Part shown: piece after piece, positions 39,842-51,128 of the stretch | How the letters are laid out: the number at the start of each line of letters is the position of its first letter | Position numbering within the stretch: position 1 is the stretch's first letter | From: Mangrovibacter plantisponsor | GTDB lineage: Bacteria; Pseudomonadota; Gammaproteobacteria; Enterobacterales; Enterobacteriaceae | Assembly (NCBI RefSeq): GCF_003182475.1 | Contig: NZ_QGTS01000001.1 | Coordinates: forward strand, 511,720 to 575,719 | Direction of reading: 5' to 3' | DNA length: 64,000 nt | Program-made: the position numbers and the translations under genes | Notes under the pieces: model-generated | The model's database searches: none | What the model was told of the DNA's origin: nothing | Seen by the model: the letters and a program-made list of their open reading frames with translations, nothing else

Positions 39842-40783
39842 ATGCCAACATTACTCTTATCCTCATTATTTCCACTTGTGTTTATTATGGTTCTTGGCTG
39901 GCTAAGTGGTAAGCTGGGTTATACCCGTCGTGAAGATGCATCGGTATTGGCGACGGTAGTTATCCGTTTTGCTCTGCCTCTACATTTATTTATGGGGGCA
40001 CTAAAAACAGACCCGGAGAAAATTCAAAACCTGCCATTCATGGCCGTACTGGTATTTGGTCTGATGGGGTCGTGGTTGCTGGCATTACTTATTTCGCGGT
40101 TTGTCTTTCGCCATGATATTAAAACCAGTGCAATTCAGTCACTGGTATGTGCCTTCCCGGATATGGCTTACTTTGGCGCACCGGTACTGGCGGTATTGAT
40201 TGGCCCGGAAGGTTTTCTGGGGGTTCTGATAGGTAACCTGATAACCAGCGTACTGATGATCCCACTGACCATTATGCTGATTCGCATGGGGGAAAAAGGT
40301 AGCGAATCTGAAGCCGTTAGCCTGGGCAGTATGATAGCCGCGAATTTATTTAAAGCAGTTCGCAACCCTATTGTCTGGATCCCGATTCTGGGGGTATTGC
40401 TTAGCCTGAGTGGTCTGAAAATCCCGGCACTACTGGAGTCACCAATTGAGATGATGGGGAAAACTGCCGGAGGGATTTCACTGTTTGCTCTGGGGTTACT
40501 GTTCTATGGCGAACGCCCTGCTTTCAATATACATACACTCACCAACATCAGTATTAAGAACCTGATCCAGCCTGCATTAATGGTTGCCGCAGGGTTGGCG
40601 GTTGGCCTGAGCCACACGTTTATGCAGCAAGTGGTGATTATTGGCGCAACACCTTCCGCTATAGCTGCCGGGATGTTTGCCATACGCAGTGATACTTATG
40701 TGGAATCAGCTTCATCGTCCATTTTACTGGGGACAGCTCTGGGCATTGTGACCGAGGGCATCATGATTTACCTGGTTTCATAA
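39842..40783 (+). CDS. AEC-family transporter, probable malate permease
   Basis: 313 aa with about ten membrane segments. It belongs to the auxin efflux carrier (AEC) family that includes MleP/MaeP-type malate permeases of bacteria. Family features are the LPLHLFMGALKTDP segment after the second helix, FPDMAYFGAPVL in mid-protein and the C-terminal block AGMFAIRSDTYVESASSSILLGT. The nearby malic enzyme on the same strand suggests malate or a related dicarboxylate as substrate. Direction of transport cannot be told from sequence. Confidence 0.85.
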   Translation: MPTLLLSSLFPLVFIMVLGWLSGKLGYTRREDASVLATVVIRFALPLHLFMGALKTDPEKIQNLPFMAVLVFGLMGSWLLALLISRFVFRHDIKTSAIQSLVCAFPDMAYFGAPVLAVLIGPEGFLGVLIGNLITSVLMIPLTIMLIRMGEKGSESEAVSLGSMIAANLFKAVRNPIVWIPILGVLLSLSGLKIPALLESPIEMMGKTAGGISLFALGLLFYGERPAFNIHTLTNISIKNLIQPALMVAAGLAVGLSHTFMQQVVIIGATPSAIAAGMFAIRSDTYVESASSSILLGTALGIVTEGIMIYLVS

Positions 40784-40804
40784 CCGTATCAGGCCCCGAA
40801 AAGC

Positions 40805-40832
40805 ACTGTGGCAGCCAAATGGCTGCCACAGT
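40805..40832. terminator. Bidirectional hairpin between the permease gene and ribB
   Basis: A perfect 12-bp stem (ACTGTGGCAGCC / GGCTGCCACAGT) with an AAAT loop lies between the convergent genes, 22 bp after the permease and 21 bp beyond ribB. T tracts are short on both strands (GCTTTTC for ribB). Confidence 0.75.
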
Positions 40833-40852
40833 AAATAAAAGGTCATTGCCAG

Positions 40853-41506
40853 TTAGCTGGCTTTACGCTCATTAGCCTGGCGGTAAGCCACGATATCTTC
40901 GATGGTGACAACCGCTAAGTTATGTTTACCAGCGAATTCGATGCAACCCGGCGCACGAGCCATAGTGCCATCGTCGTTGGTCAGTTCACACAGCACACCC
41001 ATTGGTTTGAACCCGGCCAGCGTAACTAAATCTACCGTCGCTTCAGTGTGGCCACCGCGGGTAAGCACACCACCAGCCTGAGCACGCAACGGGAAAACAT
41101 GCCCCGGGCGGTTCAAATCACTGGGTTTTGCGCCATCGGCAATTGCGGCACGCACTGTGGTCAGCCTGTCGGCCGCAGAAACACCGGTAGTCACACCGTG
41201 AGCAGCTTCAATAGTAACGGTAAACCCGGTACCGAACGCACTGGTGTTATTTTCTACCATCATAGGCAGGTCAAGTTGCTTACGGCGCTCGTCCGTAATG
41301 CACAAACACACAATACCGCTACCATGACGAATGGTAAGTGCCATTTGTTCAACCGTCATGTTTTCAGCGGCAAAAATCATGTCACCTTCGTTTTCACGAT
41401 TTTCGTCATCAAGGACCATTACACCACGGCCCTCACGTAATGCAGTAAGCGCTTGTTCAACACGTTCAATAGGCGTGCCAAAAGAAGAAAGCAGCGTCTG
41501 ATTCAT
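40853..41506 (-). CDS. ribB: 3,4-dihydroxy-2-butanone 4-phosphate synthase RibB
   Basis: 217 aa from the ATG at 41506, the E. coli length and N-terminus ([20 protein letters not shown]); a GAGG site is 9 nt upstream. It makes the four-carbon precursor of riboflavin from ribulose 5-phosphate. The active-site acidic loop [10 protein letters not shown] and the [12 protein letters not shown] and [15 protein letters not shown] blocks are all present. It is controlled by an FMN riboswitch in its leader, about 105 nt upstream. Confidence 0.98.
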   Translation of the reverse strand: MNQTLLSSFGTPIERVEQALTALREGRGVMVLDDENRENEGDMIFAAENMTVEQMALTIRHGSGIVCLCITDERRKQLDLPMMVENNTSAFGTGFTVTIEAAHGVTTGVSAADRLTTVRAAIADGAKPSDLNRPGHVFPLRAQAGGVLTRGGHTEATVDLVTLAGFKPMGVLCELTNDDGTMARAPGCIEFAGKHNLAVVTIEDIVAYRQANERKAS

Positions 41507-41611
41507 GGTAAGAAACCTCATTAAACTTATGGATTACCAGAACCAGGGCAGTCTTAGGAGTGCCAAAAGGCAAATAAATAACGCGAGCGGGCTTTCACCC
41601 GACTGGATCGC

Positions 41612-41755
41612 TATCCTCTCCCATCCGGACTCTAACCGTCGGCCCCGGAATTACACCGAGTCTGCTGACCTCCGCCATGACAGCGGAGCGCTCGCGGGCT
41701 TTCAGCAAAGAGCTGATTTACCGCCGGTGGGGAATTTCGCCCCGCCCTGAGAATA
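41612..41755 (-). promoter_or_regulatory. FMN riboswitch (RFN element) in the ribB leader
   Basis: On the minus strand the RFN conserved blocks appear in order: AGGGCGGGGCGAAATTCCCC and ACCGGCGGTAAAT at the 5' side, AGCCCGCGAGCG, GGTCAGCAGA, then ATTCCGGGGCCGACGGTTA and AGTCCGGATGGGAGAGGAT at the 3' side. They fold into the six-helix FMN aptamer. The roughly 105-nt stretch between aptamer and ATG is the expression platform. A CG-rich copy of part of the aptamer (AAGCCCGCTCGCG, near 41583-41596) lies there and could pair alternatively. In E. coli the same element also yields the small RNA SroG. Confidence 0.95.
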
Positions 41756-41878
41756 AACGCACTTACTATAACGCCAATCCACTAACCCGGCAACGGGCTT
41801 AGAAATATTTCTGGTTTATCCCCCCGGACTCAGCGATTACAATAGAAGAATCACCTCACTTTATCGCCGGAAAAGACA

Positions 41879-42145
41879 ATGATTGACCCCAAAAAAATTG
41901 AGCAGATAGCCCGTCAGATTCACGAATCAATGCCCAAAGGCATGCGTGATTTTGGTGAAGATGTTGAGAAAAAAATCCGCCAGACCCTGCAGGCACAGCT
42001 GACGCGCCTGGACATGGTGAGCCGTGAGGAGTTTGATGTGCAGACCCAGGTTTTACTGCGGACGCGCGAAAAGCTTGCTGTGCTGGAACAGCGCCTCGCC
42101 GCACTTGAAAGTGCCCAGAAACAAGAGAGTGACGAGCAGGCATAA
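41879..42145 (+). CDS. ubiK: Ubiquinone biosynthesis accessory factor UbiK
   Basis: 88 aa (E. coli YqiC/UbiK 96). It is a small trimeric coiled-coil protein that works with UbiJ to support aerobic ubiquinone synthesis. The N-terminal amphipathic part ([19 protein letters not shown]) is nearly identical to E. coli, and the C-terminal coiled coil spans about 48-82 with Leu heptads ([20 protein letters not shown]). The tail after the coiled coil is shorter than in E. coli. It stands alone between the ribB leader and hldE. Confidence 0.94.
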   Translation: MIDPKKIEQIARQIHESMPKGMRDFGEDVEKKIRQTLQAQLTRLDMVSREEFDVQTQVLLRTREKLAVLEQRLAALESAQKQESDEQA

Positions 42146-42155
42146 CCCTGAAAAA

Positions 42156-42192
42156 CCAACGGCTGGTAACATTAACTGACTGCCAACCGTTG
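42156..42192 (-). terminator. Terminator of the ygiF-glnE-hldE run
   Basis: On the minus strand, an 11-bp stem (CCAACGGTTGG pairing with CCAGCCGTTGG, one G-U) with a loop of about 15 nt is followed by TTTTT. It lies 26 bp after the hldE stop and faces ubiK. Confidence 0.75.
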
Positions 42193-42217
42193 GTGGCTCA
42201 CAGGGCTCTGTTCAGAA

Positions 42218-43642
42218 TCACTGATTCTGAATTTTACGAATAATATTGGTGGTTGAGCAGCCATCTTCAAAGTTGAGCACCAGCACGTCACCGCCATTTG
42301 CCCAAACTTCTTTACTCCCGGCAATATCTTCCGGTTTGTAATCGCCGCCTTTTACCAGTAAATCAGGCAGGATGTCAGCTATCAGGCGCTGCGGGGTGTC
42401 TTCTTCAAACCCAACGACCCAGTCTACCGCTTCCAGTGCCGCCAGTACAATCATACGTTGTTCCAGCGCATTAACCGGCCGGGTTTCTCCTTTCAGGCGG
42501 CGCGTCGAGGCATCGCTATTGACGGCCACAATCAGCCTGTCGCCCAGCTTACGGGCATTTGCCAGATAGGAAACATGGCCGGCATGCAGTATGTCGAACA
42601 CACCGTTCGTCATGACCACTTTTTCGCCCCGCTTACGGGCATCGCTCACAGCCTGTTTCAGCGCCGCTTCGCTCATCACGCCAAACCCGGTTTCTGCCCG
42701 GCCACGCACCGCGTTTTCCAGTTCAATTGGCGAAACGGTAGATGTACCCAGTTTACCAACAACGACCCCGGCTGCAGCATTAGCGAAGTAACAGGCTTCT
42801 TCCAGTGAGTTTCCGGCTGCCAGCGTTGCGGCCAGCACGCCAATTACGGTATCCCCGGCACCTGTGACGTCGTAAACTTCCTGCGCCTGAGTGGGCATAT
42901 GCAGAGGGGCCTTACCCGGCTGCAATAAGCTCATGCCCTGTTCCGAGCGAGTTACCAGCAAAGCACTCAAATCATAATCAGCAATGAGTTTCAAACCGCG
43001 CTCAACAATCTGTTCTTCTGTAGCGCATTTACCCACCACAGCTTCAAATTCAGATAAATTTGGCGTCAGCAAGGTTGCCCCACGGTAACGTTCAAAGTCG
43101 GTACCTTTCGGGTCGATTAACACGGGGACACCAGCCTGGCGCGCCAGAGCTATCATCTGCTGTACAGAAGCCAGTGCCCCTTTGGCGTAGTCAGACAGCA
43201 CAATCGCGCCCATTTCAGGCAAAGCCTGCTGGATACGTTCATGCAACGGTGCCGGGTCAACGCCTTCGAAACCTTCTTCAAAATCCAGGCGAATCAACTG
43301 CTGATTACGTGACAATACACGTAATTTGGTGATTGTCGGGTGGGTAGGCACGGAAACGAAATCACATTTAACATGCACATCCGCCAAAGACTGGCTCAGC
43401 GCCCGTGCAGCGTCATCAATCCCCGTCAGGCCAACCAGGCGTGAGCTGGAGCCCAGAGAAGCAATGTTCATCGCAACGTTGGCTGCACCACCGGGGCGTT
43501 CTTCGATGGTGTCCACTTTTACCACCGGAACAGGCGCTTCAGGGGAAATTCGGCTGGTAGGGCCATACCAGTAGCGGTCCAGCATGACATCACCTACCAC
43601 CAGGACGCCAGCACGGTTGTATTCGGGCAGCGTTACTTTCAT
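42218..43642 (-). CDS. hldE: Bifunctional heptose kinase/adenylyltransferase HldE
   Basis: 474 aa (E. coli 477). It supplies ADP-heptose for the lipopolysaccharide inner core. The N-terminal kinase domain (about 1-318) is PfkB-type, with [14 protein letters not shown] and the catalytic [11 protein letters not shown]. The C-terminal adenylyltransferase domain (about 344-474) has the nucleotidyl motif [16 protein letters not shown]. It is 68 bp downstream of glnE on the same strand, as in E. coli. Confidence 0.97.
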   Translation of the reverse strand: MKVTLPEYNRAGVLVVGDVMLDRYWYGPTSRISPEAPVPVVKVDTIEERPGGAANVAMNIASLGSSSRLVGLTGIDDAARALSQSLADVHVKCDFVSVPTHPTITKLRVLSRNQQLIRLDFEEGFEGVDPAPLHERIQQALPEMGAIVLSDYAKGALASVQQMIALARQAGVPVLIDPKGTDFERYRGATLLTPNLSEFEAVVGKCATEEQIVERGLKLIADYDLSALLVTRSEQGMSLLQPGKAPLHMPTQAQEVYDVTGAGDTVIGVLAATLAAGNSLEEACYFANAAAGVVVGKLGTSTVSPIELENAVRGRAETGFGVMSEAALKQAVSDARKRGEKVVMTNGVFDILHAGHVSYLANARKLGDRLIVAVNSDASTRRLKGETRPVNALEQRMIVLAALEAVDWVVGFEEDTPQRLIADILPDLLVKGGDYKPEDIAGSKEVWANGGDVLVLNFEDGCSTTNIIRKIQNQ

Positions 43643-43710
43643 TCCTTATTCTCCAGCAGAGATAGCAAATTTGCGCGCGATAATACCACAACTGATATTA
43701 ATCGCACTGT

Positions 43711-46551
43711 TCAGGCCTGTTCCAGCCAGGTATTCCAACTGGCTGTAACTTGTTGGCGTTGTGCTGCAAAAGCATCCGGCTCCACATGCCCGGGCTGTGC
43801 CTGTAAGGCCAAATGGTGCAGGGCATCGCGTAACGTCACATAAGCGGATGTGAGCGCGTGCGCTTCATCTTCAGGCATAATGCCATGCTGAGCTAACAAC
43901 GCCAGAATGCGCACATTATCAGACCAGCGGGTCAGGCCAGGGACTTTTGCTGCATCGCGCAATACCAGGTACTGCGTGATAAATTCGATATCAGTAATGC
44001 CGCCCTGGTCAGCTTTGATGTCAAACCGGCCACGGTGTTTGTTGCCAAGATGCGTGCGCATTTTCTCACGCATCTCACGCACTTCAGTACGCAACTGGTC
44101 TTCATTACGCTCAGTACACAAAATCTTTTGGCGAATGGCGTTAAACCGGGTGTGGATTTGGCTGTCGCCATATACCACTCTGGCACGCACCAGCGCCTGG
44201 TGCTCCCATGTCCAGGCTTCATTACGTTGGTAGTCTTCAAAAGCGCTGTCAGTGGTGACCAGCATCCCGGCTTCACCTGCCGGGCGCAGGCGCGCATCAA
44301 CTTCATACAAAATACCGGAAGAAGTCCGCGTACTGAACAAATGCATAATGCGCTGGGCCAGACGCAGATAAAACTGGCGGCCATCAATTTCCTTTTCACC
44401 ATCCGTAACCGCATCGGCCGGGCAGTCGTGCAGGAACACCAGATCCAGGTCTGAACTGTAACCCAGTTCCCATCCGCCCAACTTGCCGTAACCGACTACG
44501 GCAAACCCGTACCCTTCGCGGCCAGCTAAATGCCCCGGCCTGCCAAAACGTGCCACCATTTGTGCCCACGCGCGCTGCACAACCGCATCAATGATTGCTT
44601 CGGCAAGCCAGGTTAAGTGATCACTCACTTTCATTACAGGCAAAGTCCCGGCGATATCGGCCGCGGCGATACGTAACAGCTGCGTTTGTTTAAACTGGCG
44701 CAGTGCTTCCAGTTGCTGTTCTTCGTCGTCTTCAGGAACACGTAACAAATACTGGCGCAGCTCATCCCGGTAGGCATCTGGTGCTGTAGGTTGGTAAAGC
44801 GTGGAAGGGTCGAGCAGCTCATCAAGCAACAAAGGGTATTGTGCCAGTTGTTCCGCAACCATTGGCGAAGCGGCACATAAACGCACCAGGTGCTGCAATG
44901 CGCCCGGGAACTCGCTGAGCAGTTCCAGGTAGGTGGTTCGGGTAAGGATGCCCGTGAGCAGAGGCACCATGCGCGAGAACGGGACTGGCGCATCATCACG
45001 GCTACAAACAGCCTGCAACAAATGCGGCATTAACTGATCAAGCACCTGCCGACCTCGCGGGCCAATGGTCCGCCGGTTGGTATCGTTACGAAAGTCGGTA
45101 ATCAGGCGCAGAACTTGCTGGCGATCAGTATCCGCAAGGTGAGCCAGCACTTCCGGGGTATCCTGGACATCCAGCGTGTCGTGCCATAATTCACTCCAGC
45201 CATCATCCACCGCATGCTGCGCTTCCGCGCTCTCTTCATCGCCAATCAGTGCATTGAAAATCGTGCGTACCGCCAGCATATGGTGCTGCAATGTTGCTTC
45301 AAGCGCGGCCCAGTCGGGGGCGTTCATCGCCCAGGCAAGGCGTGCGCGATTCAGTTCATCGCCCGGCAATGTTTGGGTTTGTTCATCATGAATACTTTGC
45401 AGTAAATTCTCCAGCCGGCGCAGCCACAAGTACGCCTCACGCAACGCAACGACATCGCTGGCAGGCAGCAAATTCAGTTCGTTGATAACATCCAACGTTT
45501 GCAGTAATGAGCGTGACTGCAAAGCGGGTTCACGCCCGCCACGAATAAGCTGAAACACCTGAACAATAAACTCGGCTTCGCGAATCCCTCCGGCACCAAG
45601 CTTAATATTATCTTTCAGCCCTCTCCGCCGTACTTCCCGGGCAATCATACTTTTCATAGTACGCAGTGACTGAATCACGCTGAAATCAATGTAGCGGCGA
45701 AAAACAAACGGCCTCAGCATTGCGTGTAGCTCTTTGCTCCAGGTGCTGTCCTGCGGGCCAAGCATTTTCGCCTTCACCATGGCATAACGTTCCCAGTCGC
45801 GCCCCTGTTCCTGGTAATAATCTTCAAGGGCCGCAAAGCTCATTACCAGTGGCCCGCTCTCGCCAAAAGGACGCAGGCGCATATCAACCCGGTAGACAAA
45901 GCCATCCTGTGTCGGCTGGTCCAGTACCTTTATCAAACGCTGCCCCATGCGCGTAAAAAACTGCGCATTATCCAGCTCCCTGCGCCCACCTTGTGTTACG
46001 CCGCTTTCCGGCCAGGCAAAAATAAGGTCGATATCCGAAGAAAAGTTAAGCTCCCCGCCGCCCAGTTTCCCCATACCCAGGATAAACAATGACTGAGGAA
46101 CACCTTCTTTATTGGAAGGCGTTCCCCATTCCCGGCAGCATGCCAGGTATACCCAGTCGCGGGCAGCAACAATTAACGCTTCAGCCAGTGCACTTAATTG
46201 CACCAATGTTTGTTCTGTGCTGCTGCTCTCTGTCACCTGCCCCCACGCAATGCGGACCATTTCCCGGCGGCGGAAAATACGCAGTGCGCGCATCAGTTCT
46301 GCTTCGCTCTCAATACTGCCCAACAAGCTCTCCAGCGCTGAAGCATAGTTTTGCCATTCGTCAGGGCCAGGCTCAGCAGCCTGCAACTCTTCCAGCCATT
46401 GCGGCCAGGCCTGCACGCTGTCGCACACAAAGTCACTGAACGCCAGAACACTTTGTGCCTGCTGAGACAGCGCCTGGGATGCAAAAGACTCAGGCAGGCA
46501 CGCCAGACGCGCCTGCCAGTGTTGCTGTAAAACAGGAGAGAGAGGAATCAT
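43711..46551 (-). CDS. glnE: Glutamine synthetase adenylyltransferase/deadenylylase GlnE
   Basis: 946 aa from the ATG at 46551, equal to the E. coli length; the AAGGGA site fits this start better than the ATG at 46557. It adds and removes AMP on glutamine synthetase in response to PII. Two nucleotidyltransferase domains are visible with matching motifs: [20 protein letters not shown] (about residue 155-175, deadenylylation half) and [20 protein letters not shown] (about 685-705, adenylylation half). It sits between ygiF and hldE. Confidence 0.97.
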   Translation of the reverse strand: MIPLSPVLQQHWQARLACLPESFASQALSQQAQSVLAFSDFVCDSVQAWPQWLEELQAAEPGPDEWQNYASALESLLGSIESEAELMRALRIFRRREMVRIAWGQVTESSSTEQTLVQLSALAEALIVAARDWVYLACCREWGTPSNKEGVPQSLFILGMGKLGGGELNFSSDIDLIFAWPESGVTQGGRRELDNAQFFTRMGQRLIKVLDQPTQDGFVYRVDMRLRPFGESGPLVMSFAALEDYYQEQGRDWERYAMVKAKMLGPQDSTWSKELHAMLRPFVFRRYIDFSVIQSLRTMKSMIAREVRRRGLKDNIKLGAGGIREAEFIVQVFQLIRGGREPALQSRSLLQTLDVINELNLLPASDVVALREAYLWLRRLENLLQSIHDEQTQTLPGDELNRARLAWAMNAPDWAALEATLQHHMLAVRTIFNALIGDEESAEAQHAVDDGWSELWHDTLDVQDTPEVLAHLADTDRQQVLRLITDFRNDTNRRTIGPRGRQVLDQLMPHLLQAVCSRDDAPVPFSRMVPLLTGILTRTTYLELLSEFPGALQHLVRLCAASPMVAEQLAQYPLLLDELLDPSTLYQPTAPDAYRDELRQYLLRVPEDDEEQQLEALRQFKQTQLLRIAAADIAGTLPVMKVSDHLTWLAEAIIDAVVQRAWAQMVARFGRPGHLAGREGYGFAVVGYGKLGGWELGYSSDLDLVFLHDCPADAVTDGEKEIDGRQFYLRLAQRIMHLFSTRTSSGILYEVDARLRPAGEAGMLVTTDSAFEDYQRNEAWTWEHQALVRARVVYGDSQIHTRFNAIRQKILCTERNEDQLRTEVREMREKMRTHLGNKHRGRFDIKADQGGITDIEFITQYLVLRDAAKVPGLTRWSDNVRILALLAQHGIMPEDEAHALTSAYVTLRDALHHLALQAQPGHVEPDAFAAQRQQVTASWNTWLEQA

Positions 46552-46567
46552 CACCATTTTCCCTTAA

Positions 46568-47878
46568 TTAGTGTTTCCCTGATTGACCACTGTGCAACCA
46601 GAAGGGGGCCTGAGCCAGTGCCTCATGGCGGAAGTGGTCTGCTTCATGGCGGCTCCCCTGCCTGATAGCCAGGCAAAGCTCCTGCCAGTTTTCCAGCCAG
46701 TGGCTGGCCTGAGTTTGATCATAAAAGCCAGACAACAGGCGTAAAATATGGACTTCACGGCTCAGACGCGGTAGCTGGTCCCGCAGGCTGTCGCCTGTTA
46801 CATGAGTAAATGCACGCTTCAGCTCCGCACTGTGGCGCGACAAATTAATATCGGCAAAACGCTTAAACCCTTCATTAAGGCTACGCAACGCTTTATCGTC
46901 CAAAAATGGACGCCAGCCCCGGGTCACCAGCCATTGGGTTAACGCCAGTTTAGTTTGCGTAAAGCGTGTTTCCCACACCACGCTTTCTGCTGAGACATCC
47001 AGCGCCAGGTCACTTTCAGCATTGGTCAACATATCACGTAAGTGAGTGCTTGCTTTTCTGGGAATAATGCCACCAAACAGCACCAGCGCTGCACGAATCA
47101 GCCCAATACTTTCAATAATTTCGTTCTTCGCTTTCTGGTCGCCACGCACCCACAACTCTTCATGGTAAAGCCAATGGTTTAGCGCGATATCCAGCGCGCA
47201 CTCCAAACCGGCTTCCACACTGGATTTCAACGGGAGCTGCATAATGGGTAACGCCTGATGAGTACGCTCAGGATTGCCCTTCGCCAGGTGGTAACCCCGG
47301 GCAGCCTTACTGAGCAGCCCCTGGCGAATGCCCGGGTGGGAGGACAAAACCCCGGCAAGGCTCAGGACATCTTCCGTATTGCCTTTAATCAGTTCCAGTT
47401 CAAGTTCATGAATGACTTCGCTGAACTCACCCGCTTTCACTTCGCCCTGGTCAAAAGCTATTTCTACTTCGCTTTCACCGTGAGTAACCACCCACTTTTC
47501 CCGCAAAAAATCGGTACTGAACAGCGGGTGCAGCGCTTTTCCCAGCTCTGCTACATCACAACCTTGTGGCCAAATCTCTGCCGGAAACTTTTCCAGTGCT
47601 AATACAGGCGCATCCAGAGCAACGTTATATTCAGGGCGCTGATGCAACCCACCGACAACATGCCCGGACGTTTTAATCGTCATTTCATACCGGCCATCCA
47701 CACCACGGATACGCAAGCCGGCATCATGGCGCCGCAAGTAGTTATCCTGCGTTTCATAATAGATATTGCTTAGTTTCCGTGGCTCACTGTGCTGGCCGGG
47801 AAGCGTATTAAGAAAAGTGCATAACGCATCACGGCTTTGCGGTTGAACAATGAACTTTAATTCGATTTCTTGTGCCAT
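46568..47878 (-). CDS. ygiF: Inorganic triphosphatase YgiF (CYTH-CHAD)
   Basis: 436 aa (E. coli 433). It hydrolyses tripolyphosphate. The N-terminal CYTH tunnel domain (about 1-200) opens with the characteristic EIELKF (E-x-E-x-K) and has the acidic strand FDQGEVKAG; the C-terminal CHAD helical domain (about 215-430) is rich in conserved histidines and basic residues (RASTHLRDM-type helix, here IPRKASTHLRDML). It is first in the ygiF-glnE-hldE run; the stop is 16 bp before the glnE start. Confidence 0.96.
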   Translation of the reverse strand: MAQEIELKFIVQPQSRDALCTFLNTLPGQHSEPRKLSNIYYETQDNYLRRHDAGLRIRGVDGRYEMTIKTSGHVVGGLHQRPEYNVALDAPVLALEKFPAEIWPQGCDVAELGKALHPLFSTDFLREKWVVTHGESEVEIAFDQGEVKAGEFSEVIHELELELIKGNTEDVLSLAGVLSSHPGIRQGLLSKAARGYHLAKGNPERTHQALPIMQLPLKSSVEAGLECALDIALNHWLYHEELWVRGDQKAKNEIIESIGLIRAALVLFGGIIPRKASTHLRDMLTNAESDLALDVSAESVVWETRFTQTKLALTQWLVTRGWRPFLDDKALRSLNEGFKRFADINLSRHSAELKRAFTHVTGDSLRDQLPRLSREVHILRLLSGFYDQTQASHWLENWQELCLAIRQGSRHEADHFRHEALAQAPFWLHSGQSGKH

Positions 47879-48196
47879 AGTCTCTGCTTACTGTCGTTCC
47901 CCAGGTTGGGAAGTGAACTAAAAAAACATTTAACTGTCAGTATACTCTAAATAATTCGGGTTTCAGGGCTGCAAAATAACCCTACGGCCAGAAACACAGC
48001 CAACACAGCAACTGTTGGTGAAACCCGAAGAATGGAAGTGACACCCAATGACGCTAAGGGTAGCTGGCTTCGGCGCGACCTGACTTTTTGGTGGTGAAAA
48101 TCACATCAGGAAGATTCCCATTCAGGTTTAGTTTTTGCGTCGTCAGACTGTTGCCATTACTATCTTTCTACCATTTATGACAATAATGACTTACTA
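47879..48196. other. Divergent intergenic region ygiF/ygiM
   Basis: 318 bp without a gene. It carries the outward promoters of ygiF and ygiM. I see no clear regulator site or RNA structure beyond short inverted repeats. Confidence 0.5.
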
Positions 48197-48817
48197 ATGC
48201 AGAAATTACGCCTGATTTGTCTCTCTTTATTTGCTTTAAGCGTTTCCGCTACAGCTGTCGCGGATGAAACACGTTATGTTTCCGATGATCTCACCACCTG
48301 GCTGCGTAGCGGGCCGGGTGACAACTACCGTCTGGTCGGCACCCTTTCTGCGGGCGAAGCTGTTACGCTGCTGCAAACCAATGAAAACACAAATTATGGC
48401 CAGGTTCGTGACAAAGACGGGCGAACAGCCTGGATACCGCTGAAAGAACTGAATACTGACCCCAGTATGCGTACTCGCGTACCTGCACTTGAATCTCAGG
48501 TAAAAACCCTGACAGATAAGCTCAATAACATTGATGCCACCTGGAACCAGCGCACGGCAGATATGCAGAAAAAAGTGGCCGAAAGTGATGGCATCATCAA
48601 TGGCCTGAAAAGCGAAAACCAGAAGCTGAAGAATGAGCTGGTTGTTGCCCAGAAAAAGGTCAACATGGCTAATCTGCAACTGGATGACAAGCAGCGTACC
48701 ATCATCATGCAATGGTTTATGTATGGCGGCGGCGTTGCAGGTATTGGTTTGTTACTGGGCCTGATCCTGCCCCATATTATTCCTGGTCGCCGCCGTAAAG
48801 ACCGGTGGATGAACTAA
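48197..48817 (+). CDS. ygiM: SH3-domain membrane protein YgiM
   Basis: 206 aa, the E. coli length. A signal peptide (about 1-22) precedes a bacterial SH3 domain (about 26-90; YVSDDLTTWLRSGPGDNYRLVG is the signature start), then a coiled coil (about 95-165) and a C-terminal membrane helix (about 172-193) ending in a basic RRRKDRW tail. It is thus a periplasmic SH3 protein anchored in the inner membrane. Its role is not established, though TIGR04211-type proteins are linked to the envelope. cca follows 126 bp later on the same strand. Confidence 0.95.
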   Translation: MQKLRLICLSLFALSVSATAVADETRYVSDDLTTWLRSGPGDNYRLVGTLSAGEAVTLLQTNENTNYGQVRDKDGRTAWIPLKELNTDPSMRTRVPALESQVKTLTDKLNNIDATWNQRTADMQKKVAESDGIINGLKSENQKLKNELVVAQKKVNMANLQLDDKQRTIIMQWFMYGGGVAGIGLLLGLILPHIIPGRRRKDRWMN

Positions 48818-48943
48818 CCCCGGTTGTGAAGATGCCCATGTTCTGCCACCCCGGTAAACTGGGCGTTCTCTTCTTGTTCTTGCTCCATTATGGTTACACT
48901 TAACGTATGATATTGGGCAAAGTGACCATAAATGAGGTAGCGG

Positions 48944-50185
48944 GTGAAGATTTTTCTGGTGGGTGGTGCAGTACGGGATACGTTGTTAGGCCTGCCGGTA
49001 AAAGACCGGGACTGGGTTGTTGTGGGCGCCACGCCAGCAGAAATGCTGGGTCAAGGCTTCCAACAGGTGGGCCGTGATTTTCCTGTATTTTTGCACCCAG
49101 ATACCCACGAAGAATATGCGCTTGCCCGCACAGAGAGAAAAAGTGGCCACGGCTACACTGGTTTTATCTGCCATGCTGAACCAGACGTCACACTTGAGCA
49201 GGATCTGCTGCGCCGTGACCTGACTATCAACGCCATTGCCCAAAGCGAAGACGGGGCGTTTATTGACCCCTGGAACGGGCAAAAAGATATTGCTCAGCGT
49301 GTGTTACGCCACATCTCCCCCGCTTTTTGTGAAGACCCGTTACGCGTGTTACGGGTGGCGCGCTTCGCTGCCCGTTATGCCCATTTGGGCTTTCGTATTG
49401 CGCCGGAAACTCTGGCGCTTATGCAACAGATGGCTCAGGCTGGTGAGCTGTCTCACCTGACACCTGAGCGGGTCTGGAAAGAAACGGAATCAGCACTGTT
49501 AACACGCAACCCACAGGTCTTTTTCCAGGTACTACGCAACTGCGGCGCACTGAGCGTGCTGTTCCCGGAAGTGGACGCCCTGTTCGGCGTTCCGGCCCCT
49601 GCGAAATGGCACCCCGAAATCGATACCGGCATTCACACATTAATGACGCTGACCATTGCAGCCCAGCTCAGCCCGGCACTGGATGTACGCTTTGCCACAC
49701 TGTGCCACGACTTAGGCAAAGGCCTGACTCCACCTGAACTGTGGCCGCGTCATCATGGGCATGGCCCTGCCGGGGTGAAACTGGTGGCCCGGTTATGTGA
49801 GCGCTATAAAGTACCGGTTGCCATCCGTGACCTGGCCAAACTGGTTGCGGAGTTCCACGACCTGATTCACACCATACAAATACTGCAGCCAAAAACTCTG
49901 GTGAAGTTGTTTGATAACCTGGATGCCTGGCGTAAGCCGGAACGTGTTGAGCAACTGGCCTTAACCAGTGAAGCCGATGCCCGTGGGCGAACCGGTTTTG
50001 AATCCAGCGATTATCCGCAGGGCCGGTTGTTACGTGCCGCCTGGCAGGTTGCCCGTTCAGTAGACAGTAAAGCGGTGGTAGCGGCGGGTTTTCAGGGCGC
50101 AAGCATTAGGGAAGAGCTGACACGCCGCCGTATACAGGCGGTTGCAGACTGGAAGCAGGAGCACTGCCCTCAACCCGAAAGTTAA
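48944..50185 (+). CDS. cca: Multifunctional CCA tRNA nucleotidyltransferase
   Basis: 413 aa (E. coli 412). It builds and repairs the 3' CCA end of tRNAs, with an added HD-domain phosphohydrolase. It starts with GTG. The nucleotidyltransferase head has [28 protein letters not shown] and the template region [11 protein letters not shown]; the RNA-binding part includes [17 protein letters not shown] (here CEDPLRV); the HD domain has LCHDLGKG and the HHGHGPAG motif. It is convergent with uppP. Confidence 0.97.
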   Translation: MKIFLVGGAVRDTLLGLPVKDRDWVVVGATPAEMLGQGFQQVGRDFPVFLHPDTHEEYALARTERKSGHGYTGFICHAEPDVTLEQDLLRRDLTINAIAQSEDGAFIDPWNGQKDIAQRVLRHISPAFCEDPLRVLRVARFAARYAHLGFRIAPETLALMQQMAQAGELSHLTPERVWKETESALLTRNPQVFFQVLRNCGALSVLFPEVDALFGVPAPAKWHPEIDTGIHTLMTLTIAAQLSPALDVRFATLCHDLGKGLTPPELWPRHHGHGPAGVKLVARLCERYKVPVAIRDLAKLVAEFHDLIHTIQILQPKTLVKLFDNLDAWRKPERVEQLALTSEADARGRTGFESSDYPQGRLLRAAWQVARSVDSKAVVAAGFQGASIREELTRRRIQAVADWKQEHCPQPES

Positions 50186-50197
50186 GGGCTGCAGGGA

Positions 50198-51019
50198 TTA
50201 ATGCACAAAGACCAGGTAAACGGCTGCTGCAACGATAAACCGGTAAATGGCGAATGGAATAAACGAAATTCGTTTAATTAATTCCAAAAAGGTTTTAATG
50301 GCGATTAACGCAACGACAAACGCCATCACAAACCCGACCGCGAACATCGGCGCATCAGCCATACTCAGAAAGCCAATGCTTTTATAGAGATCCAGCGCAG
50401 TTGCGCCAATCATCATTGGCACGGCCAGCAGAAACGAAAACTCAGAGGCGGCATAGCGGCTTACGCCCATTAACATCCCACCTGAAATCGTTGAGCCCGA
50501 ACGGGAAAAACCCGGCCATAACGCAAGGCACTGGAAGCAGCCAATCACAAATGCCTGGCGGATTGTCATGTCATCCACCCCTTCAGCACGCGGTTTTTTC
50601 GGCTTCAGGCACTCGGCGGCAATCAGTAAGAAGCCACCCACAATGAGCGCGTACATTACTGTCACCGGGTTAAACAGTGTCTTGATAAAATCATGAAAAA
50701 CCAGCCCGAGAACAACCGCAGGCACCATGCCAGCAATAATGTGCAACAGGGTGAGTTTCCCGGTGCCCGAGCCTTCATGTGGTACAGAGCCAAAATGAAT
50801 ACCAATCAGACCAAACAACCGCCGCCAGAACATCACGACCACAGCGAGAATAGACCCCAACTGAATAACAACTTCGAAGGTATCGGCCTTTTCACCTTCA
50901 AACCCCAGTAAATGGCCGACAATTATCAGATGGCCTGTGCTGGATACCGGGAGGAACTCAGTCAAACCCTCGACCACCCCTAAAATGCCCGCAACACCAA
51001 GCGAATGCAGATCGCTCAT
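50198..51019 (-). CDS. uppP: Undecaprenyl-diphosphatase UppP (BacA)
   Basis: 273 aa, the E. coli length. It is an inner-membrane phosphatase that recycles the lipid carrier for peptidoglycan; overexpression gives bacitracin resistance. Both inverted-repeat active-site motifs are present: [14 protein letters not shown] near the N-terminus and [12 protein letters not shown] in mid-protein. About eight membrane helices. It is convergent with cca, 12 bp away. Confidence 0.97.
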   Translation of the reverse strand: MSDLHSLGVAGILGVVEGLTEFLPVSSTGHLIIVGHLLGFEGEKADTFEVVIQLGSILAVVVMFWRRLFGLIGIHFGSVPHEGSGTGKLTLLHIIAGMVPAVVLGLVFHDFIKTLFNPVTVMYALIVGGFLLIAAECLKPKKPRAEGVDDMTIRQAFVIGCFQCLALWPGFSRSGSTISGGMLMGVSRYAASEFSFLLAVPMMIGATALDLYKSIGFLSMADAPMFAVGFVMAFVVALIAIKTFLELIKRISFIPFAIYRFIVAAAVYLVFVH

Positions 51020-51128
51020 GACAACGTTACCCCTAAAAAAAGATATAAAAAAACGGCAGATACTCGCACTGCCGCAAATGATTATCTGTAAGACCAGCTT
51101 AACCGGAAATAATTTAGTTTAGATTAAG

